This document shows, one piece after another, positions 58,617-64,000 of a stretch of 64,000 nucleotides of DNA. Below the pieces are notes generated by a model. The model had not been told where the DNA came from. It ran no database searches and saw nothing but the letters and a program-made list of their open reading frames with translations. Every line of letters starts with the position of its first letter. Position 1 is the first letter of the stretch. Where the stretch lies: positions 15,212,501-15,276,500 of the forward strand of contig CM049416.1 in assembly GCA_026929865.2 (NCBI GenBank), in the 5' to 3' direction. The stretch comes from Hyperoplus lanceolatus. Lineage: Eukaryota > Chordata > Actinopteri > Uranoscopiformes > Ammodytidae. Made by a program: the position numbers and the translations under genes.

Positions 58617-59098
58617 AGTGTATACTCAATTTACTGAGTTGGATCTGGATCACTTTGGAACATTGGAGTTGCATTGTTTGCTAACGAGGCAACAGTGAAA
58701 TCATTCTTGGACCTTATAAGAAAATTCAATTGAGTCTTTTAGCAATCAGTCTTCATTTTGATACAGAAATGCACGCACATACGAAGGAGTGTGTTGAACA
58801 TGAAACCTTCCATTGCGCTAACATGATGAGGCTTGGAGGAATATGCGTGTCTAAAGTATATTAAAGCATAATTTCATGTAAATATTATCGCCAAATCAGT
58901 TATTGTCTGCAAGATTTAAAAACAAAATATTCAGTATTTTAGTTACTTTCAATAACAACTTTCACTCGAGGAAAATCATTTATATACCTTAGTCTTTTCA
59001 TAACTGAATGTTAGCTTTCCAGATGTGATTTCTCTTCTGTCTTAGTCTGGTGTAGCATATATCAATGTAGTCATACTTTATGTTAAAGCTAAAGCTGA

Positions 59099-59104
59099 AA
59101 TAAA
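59099..59104 (+). terminator. cracr2a: Probable cracr2a poly(A) signal
   Basis: AATAAA about 480 bp after the cracr2a stop codon, followed by an AT-rich stretch. 58,617-59,098 is then the 3' UTR, with no other feature seen. Confidence 0.5.
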
Positions 59105-59178
59105 TTATTTGTAATTTGTTAAATTAGCAGCTTAAATGAAAACCATGTGAGAAAACATCCGACTTGATTCTGTGACAT

Positions 59179-59184
59179 TTTATT
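59179..59184 (-). terminator. prmt8: Possible prmt8 poly(A) signal
   Basis: AATAAA on the minus strand, about 730 bp after the prmt8 stop codon (59,918) and only about 75 bp from the cracr2a signal on the other strand. Other A/T-rich hexamers nearer the stop (for example around 59,355-59,375) are possible alternatives. Confidence 0.35.
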
Positions 59185-59917
59185 CACCGCGTTCATATTC
59201 TTTTTTTTTCATTCTCTTTGTTTTGTCCGATCTTCAAAGCAAACTTCAAAGCAAAATTGTACATGACATATTGCATCGGCAAAGTTTGTAACTTTTCTGA
59301 GGCGTTGTTCTGTTTTACTCTGGTACCAAAGTACAGTTGGAATTATCCTCTATTAAATAAATAAATAAATAACATTTTGCATTTACTTTCTGAAATCAAT
59401 ACAATTTTTTTTTACATGCAAATGATAAATAATACAATAAAACACAATTGATTTCTGTATCCATACAAGTATGCAGTGTGTTATGAATCTTGACAAATGA
59501 CTAAAGGAAAAACAGATAGTGACTGTGCTGTAACCCTCTCTACATCACGCAGATCAATGCTTTTCAATTAGCTGCACTAACAATTTAAAGATTCATAAAC
59601 ACTATTCATTTAAAATTTCCAAAACAATACAATTTCCAGAAACTAGTGAGAGAAAGAAAGTCAAGTTCGTATAGGATGTTACATTCACAGATGTGCCAAT
59701 TACACCAATCAAGTTGGTACAGGTGATGGCACTATTGCTGATAGATACTTGCCTTCTCTGATGACATCACTAAGATGCTGGCTTGATGGCATCCAATCAC
59801 ATGCATCTAGTCACTCTCGCTGGCCAACTGGAATGCTTGTTGGAGAGCCTGTGCCCTCCCCCTCCTCTCCAAGTTGGTCCCGAAGGTCTGAGGGTAGTTC
59901 GTTGTTTGTTGTCGCTC

Positions 59918-61553
59918 CTAGCGCATTTTATAGTCGTGGGAGATTGCGGCCTCACATAGTTGTCCTTTAAAGTCTAGCTCCAGAGTGAACTCCAGGTCAC
60001 GCTATAAGAGATCAAACCATAACGGAATAAGATTTTTTATAAAATTAGCTAAACAAAAGCTTCACACAGAAATAAGCTATTTAAAGCGGCTACAGGAACT
60101 TCTAAATATCTTTAAAACAGCCTCATTGTTCCTCTGATAATCATAAATTACCTTTAACAGCTAATGAGACCATCAGTGCAAAGAAAGCAGTTTTTATATT
60201 GTTTTTATTAATGCTTTTGGTCTGGTCGCACACCTAGTCCGATTATAAGCTTGCGCATGCATGCTCTATGGTCACATATTCGTATTGGTCGCAGATTTCA
60301 GTGTAGCGCAGCAACGCGATTTGAGTAGCCTATCCCTCCAGGTAAGGGAAGGGAAGCCTTGTTTGAGACAGTTATTTGTCGTCACAATGGCTGATAACGG
60401 AGCAGAACCATCAAAGAAAAAAAGAAAATTCAATGAAGAACAATAAAAAGCTAAAAGGGAGAGTGACAGATGGGCAGGAGGAGGGTGTTGCCAAGCAACG
60501 TGTAAACAACTTAATGGGAGTGAACTATTCCTGCAGTGTTTAATCCTAAATGATTGAACGGTACTAAAACAAAGTTTACTTTGCTTCATCATCATCAGAT
60601 GAACATTATTCATCTGAAATAGTCATTTTTTATTTATTTATTAACAACATAAACACATTACCTCATCGTGATCCATACTGCCGTCTCTCGTTCATTCACT
60701 TTCTGTGAGGACACGGAATCTTTCAGCTCTGTGAGAGTAGTTAGGTGATACTGCATCAACTCATTGCAATTCGGTGTGTGTGGCACTGACTGGCATTGAG
60801 TTGATGCAGTGTCACTAACCACTCTCACGGAGCCGAAAATAATCCTTACCCTCACACTTTCAACACACGGACATGCACTATAGTGCATCCTAATCATTTT
60901 ACACTCGCACGGCCGGCACGTGCTAGAAAACAGCTTTACGAAAGCTGGCGTTGTAAAAAAAAACTTAAATTTGAGTATTTCTATTTCATACCATCATAGT
61001 CCATTTATTTTCAGTGGCAAATATAGTTTTTAACTCCACTTCATTCATTTGAGAGCTGTAGGTACAAGTTACTTGAAAAAAGTAGAGATTTTGTTTATAA
61101 AATGTATGATCAACTTTTAAAACGTAATGCATTGTTGTAAAGAAAACTTGTGTTGTAAATTCAACAGTACTTCTGATGTAATATATAATATATACAGATA
61201 CAGAATGCATCAGTCATAATAATGTAATTTAACAAATAGGCCTATCTTTTTTGCCTGGTCTTAAAAAATATTGTTAAGTTATTGTACATATTGTTCTGGA
61301 ATTGCTATATTTAATGGACACATGTAAAAGTAGAGTAGAGTCTTCTCATCTAACTCCAAAAAAATGTCAAACTTTTCCACCACTTTTCCATTGCAGTTCA
61401 ATCTGAACTATTGAGGAACATTCTGTCTTACCACATTCTTCTCATTTGGCCTGACAGCAATACTGCCAAATATCTCCTCTCCCTTCTTGACAGTTAAGTA
61501 GTCCTCTAAGTAAAACACTGTCTGTTTCCAGTGTGTGCTGGCAGCATCTGGAG
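59918..61553 (-). CDS. prmt8: prmt8, last two coding exons (3' end of gene)
   Basis: Exon 61,553-61,432 (122 nt) begins after a pyrimidine-rich acceptor (ctacctcag) and encodes PDAASTHWKQTVFYLEDY through RPNEKNV. The last exon, 60,001-59,918, encodes RDLEFTLELDFKGQLCEAA, ISHDYKMR and a TAG stop. Phases agree across the 1,430-bp intron (exon end phase 0). These are the C-terminal beta-barrel strands of a type I protein arginine methyltransferase; THWKQTVFY-EDYLTV and DLDFKGQLCE are diagnostic of PRMT1/PRMT8. PRMT8 is chosen over PRMT1 for the PDA-THWKQTVFYLEDY wording and because PRMT8 converges on CRACR2A in human 12p13. PRMT8 is an N-myristoylated, plasma-membrane enzyme largely of brain that makes asymmetric dimethylarginine. 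The catalytic and N-terminal exons lie beyond 64,000; 61,554-64,000 is intron. Confidence 0.9.
60255..60840 (+). repeat. Remnant of a dispersed fish element inside the last prmt8 intron
   Basis: A reading frame at 60,387-60,446 starts MADNGAEPSKKKRKFNEEQ and stops at once. The following bases would continue KAKRES in the same frame, which I recognise as the opening of a basic protein found in many copies in fish genomes, probably encoded by a transposon. Further on, 60,718-60,769 and 60,791-60,838 form imperfect inverted arms (shared core CTGCATCAACTC). The host gene runs on the opposite strand, so this is a degenerate insertion. Family and exact ends are uncertain. Confidence 0.45.
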
Positions 61554-62284
61554 CTGAGGTAGAGGAGAGGAGGAATATATGGATGTTAGCAAAGACAGAA
61601 ACAGGAAAGACATGAAAAAGAACATGATGTAGAAAAGATGAGGTGTAAGGAGGTTTACAAAAGCTATTGGTGCAATGGGCACTCGACTCTGTTTGGCATG
61701 GTAACATGGAGATGTAACATAGAATATATTTCACTGCAAATCAACTGGAACTTACTTGTCTATAGTGGGAGAAATACAGAGGCTGAGGATGCTCGGCCTC
61801 ATGCCCAACAGACTGGGCCAAACATAGCACCTCCTCTACACAACATTATGTAAGCACTGTATGCATAAATGTATTAACATAAGCTTACATAACTGCTTGG
61901 CTACTCTCACTATAATAGGCATCATCACCGCCAGGTAACAAGAAGTTCTCTGTGATTCCGTTGCAACAAACAGCGGACGATCACAAAGGTAGGCCAGAGT
62001 GCGGAATATACTTGTATGTCTGTGATGTGTTGCGTGGACATCATAACTTAAAGTGGTGATTCTTAAAATAATAGAGATAGAGAATTATTTTCCAATCCAC
62101 CTCTAAAGGTATCAAGCCATTCCGATATTTTGGTTCATTTTAATACTTTTTTGTTTGCTATTGGTTTTACTGACATAGAAAGCTAGTCTCAGTTACTGTA
62201 TGACATTTTTATAGAAAGAAATTGAATTATAAAAACTAGAAGAAAAGAATATAAACGTACATCTATTTTTTTTACTATTGGAGG
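61554..62284. other. prmt8 intron, no recognised element
   Basis: Ordinary non-coding sequence between the penultimate prmt8 exon and the hAT element. I looked for the preceding PRMT8 exon (expected to end near TGFST) and did not find it. Confidence 0.6.
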
Positions 62285-62292
62285 GTGGATAG

Positions 62293-63637
62293 TAGGGGTG
62301 GGAAAAATAATCGATTTTCCGATTAATCGCGATTCTCTCTCAAACGATTCCGAATCGATTCATAAAAGTTAATAATCGATTTATAAAGTAGTATTTAATA
62401 TTAGTATTTCCTGCGCCACTGCGCATGCACGCCACACAAGTGCGAGTTGTTAAAAGTGGCGACAAAAGGGCAGAGAGCAGAAAACCCATTTGACCTGCAC
62501 TGGCTTTCTGTCTGTTTACGTTTTTGTATGAGAGCTGAATTCCAAGCCATACTTTTTGCACAATGATATAGAAAATAATAAAATAGAAATCCTATAGAAA
62601 CATGATTTACAAGAGTAGAAAGAAAATTAAAGTGAATCGGTTTAGTTTTTACATTGTTGTAAAGGGCCGTTGGTTAGTTGCTACAGCTGTTCACGCGAGC
62701 GGCCAGTGTTAACGTATTGTCATGCTTTCGGTGCATGCACACCTGAAGTCTCCTCTCGTGCATCTAATTAGAGAGCGAGAGGGTGATGTAGTTGCCGAGG
62801 GAACAGTGTGACAGCGGACTTCTGCGTGGTCGGCCTGAGAGAGTTGGCCGTGTGTTTGAATTGTTGATTATTCCGATATTGTGTGCGTTCATATACCTGT
62901 AAGTACCTTCCCCTTTATGCTTATGTAAGGGCGTTTCATGTTGATTGATAGATTGCCATTACTAGCGTCTTTGTACTGTATAATATGTGAATGGAACGCC
63001 AGCGTCGGAACGCCATTATGTAAGATGAACGTGAACGCATATTATTTAATTATTTAAGAGATCGCTGTTATGTTTTATATTACTGTTTGTTTGACTGTAA
63101 TAGTGTTATTAGCCTGGTGTTTATAAGCAGCATTGTATTATGTATGGCTAAGTATACTTTCTGTATTTGTTTATTTACAGAACCACACTCATTCCAACAG
63201 TTGTGAACCACCGATGTTAATTCTGCATTCTTTCATTAAACCCCATTTGGACTATACATCCTCTGCGCATTTTTACCAGATGCACCACAGCGGCTTCTAA
63301 GCTATTTCTTACCAGAATATAATCTCTCTCCACAACATACATACTTCCATATTGTGTTGAAATGCAAGCTACATTGATTATTGCACTGGTCATAGAAAGT
63401 CATATTTGTGACAAAAAAAGCTTTTTCTCTAATACAATATCAGAGAAGGTAATTCATCTGTTGATTGTATTTAATGATCATCACAAAGGTAGGACGTGAT
63501 TAGCAAACTCAGATGTGTATAAATATATTTTTGAAAATCACACATAGGTATGTACGGAAAAAAATTGAGAATCGATTTTGAATCGAATCGTTGACCTCAG
63601 AATCGAATCGTGAGGTGCCAAGAGATTCCCACCCCTA
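62293..63637. mobile_element. hAT-type non-autonomous transposon with 8-bp target duplication
   Basis: It begins TAGGGGTGGGAAAAAT and ends ATTCCCACCCCTA. It is flanked by GTGGATAG at 62,285-62,292 and 63,638-63,645, a perfect 8-bp target-site duplication. Sub-terminal regions are full of ATCGATT/GAATCG motifs on both sides. 1,345 bp, no transposase frame. The interior holds an intron-like stretch with a donor (CCT|gtaagtacc near 62,900) and an acceptor (ttatttacag at about 63,180). It lies in a prmt8 intron. Confidence 0.93.
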
Positions 63638-63694
63638 GTGGATAGTATACAGAAATCTCAGACAGGTATCTCAACATGTGGGCCAATGACAACT

Positions 63695-64000
63695 GTGCAG
63701 CTAGATACTGGAAAGAGTACAAAAATATTCTACTCAAGTAAAAGTATGATTACTTGGTTGAAATTTAACTTAAGTAAAAGTAAAAGTACTAGTCTAAAAA
63801 TCTACTGAAGTAAAAGTGAAAAAGTAGCTGATTTAAAATGTACTTAAAGTACAAGTTACTAGTTACTTTTTAACAGCGGGAGGGGGCAGGGGTCTCTTCT
63901 GTGTAGGGCATCCTATAGGCTATACAAGGGGATATAAATCTCAAACTAGTTTTGTTTAATTAATGCAACACTTTTACAAATTAAAGTGCACAAATTGAAC
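63695..64000. repeat. Dispersed repeat, cut by window end
   Basis: Dense in CTCAAGTAAAAGTA, TTAAGTAAAAGTAAAAGTAC and related motifs and their complements (AAGTTACTAGTTAC). This pattern marks a very common fish transposable-element family. Only its left part is in the window, so type and ends cannot be set. Confidence 0.55.

Overview
The window is nuclear DNA of a teleost fish. Evidence: vertebrate genes with GT-AG introns, long CA/GT microsatellites, and many non-autonomous DNA transposons of types common in fish (three have both inverted ends and 8-bp target duplications). It carries five protein-coding genes. I found no bacterial, viral, CRISPR or structural-RNA locus. I identified genes by translating exons, checking that splice phases agree, and comparing with vertebrate proteins I remember; no database search was run.

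Layout. 1-27,025 is the first intron of tmtc2 (minus strand), which has only its 83-nt first coding exon in the window (27,026-27,108) with a CpG-containing, NRF1-like promoter at about 27.3-27.5 kb. The intron holds no further exon that I can see, but many mobile-element remnants: inverted-repeat elements (781-999, 8,535-9,730, 15,599-19,645 with a second element nested at 16,450-18,948, 20,878-21,400, 22,523-22,974, 25,874-26,718), a LINE-like fragment (4,890-5,750) and a tRNA-derived SINE (6,650-6,796). 27.5-34.5 kb is intergenic with one short inverted-repeat element. mettl25 (minus, 12 coding exons, 34,674-45,409, 582 codons) and ccdc59 (plus, 4 exons, 46,009-48,055, 270 codons) share a 599-bp divergent promoter. 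cracr2a (plus, 17 coding exons, 49,937-58,616) encodes EF-hands, a coiled coil, an acidic linker and a C-terminal Rab GTPase. prmt8 (minus, last two coding exons, 59,918-61,553) converges on cracr2a tail to tail. The rest to 64,000 is prmt8 intron with a complete hAT-type element (62,293-63,637).

The genes are unrelated in function: TMTC2 is an ER O-mannosyltransferase, METTL25 a putative methyltransferase, CCDC59 a nuclear ribosome-biogenesis/TTF1-associated factor, CRACR2A a Ca2+-entry regulator and large Rab GTPase, and PRMT8 a membrane-bound arginine methyltransferase. Their order reproduces two human chromosome 12 blocks (TMTC2-METTL25-CCDC59 of 12q21 and CRACR2A-PRMT8 of 12p13), joined here with about 1.9 kb between coding regions.

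The points most worth checking are a one-base frameshift in cracr2a exon 4, degenerate Ca2+-binding loops in its EF-hands, a 63-base homopolymer about 20 bp from the last mettl25 splice acceptor, a perfect 55-bp palindrome in tmtc2 intron 1, and a small spliced, polyadenylated-looking reading frame inside a nested transposon. I see no convincing new multi-gene system.
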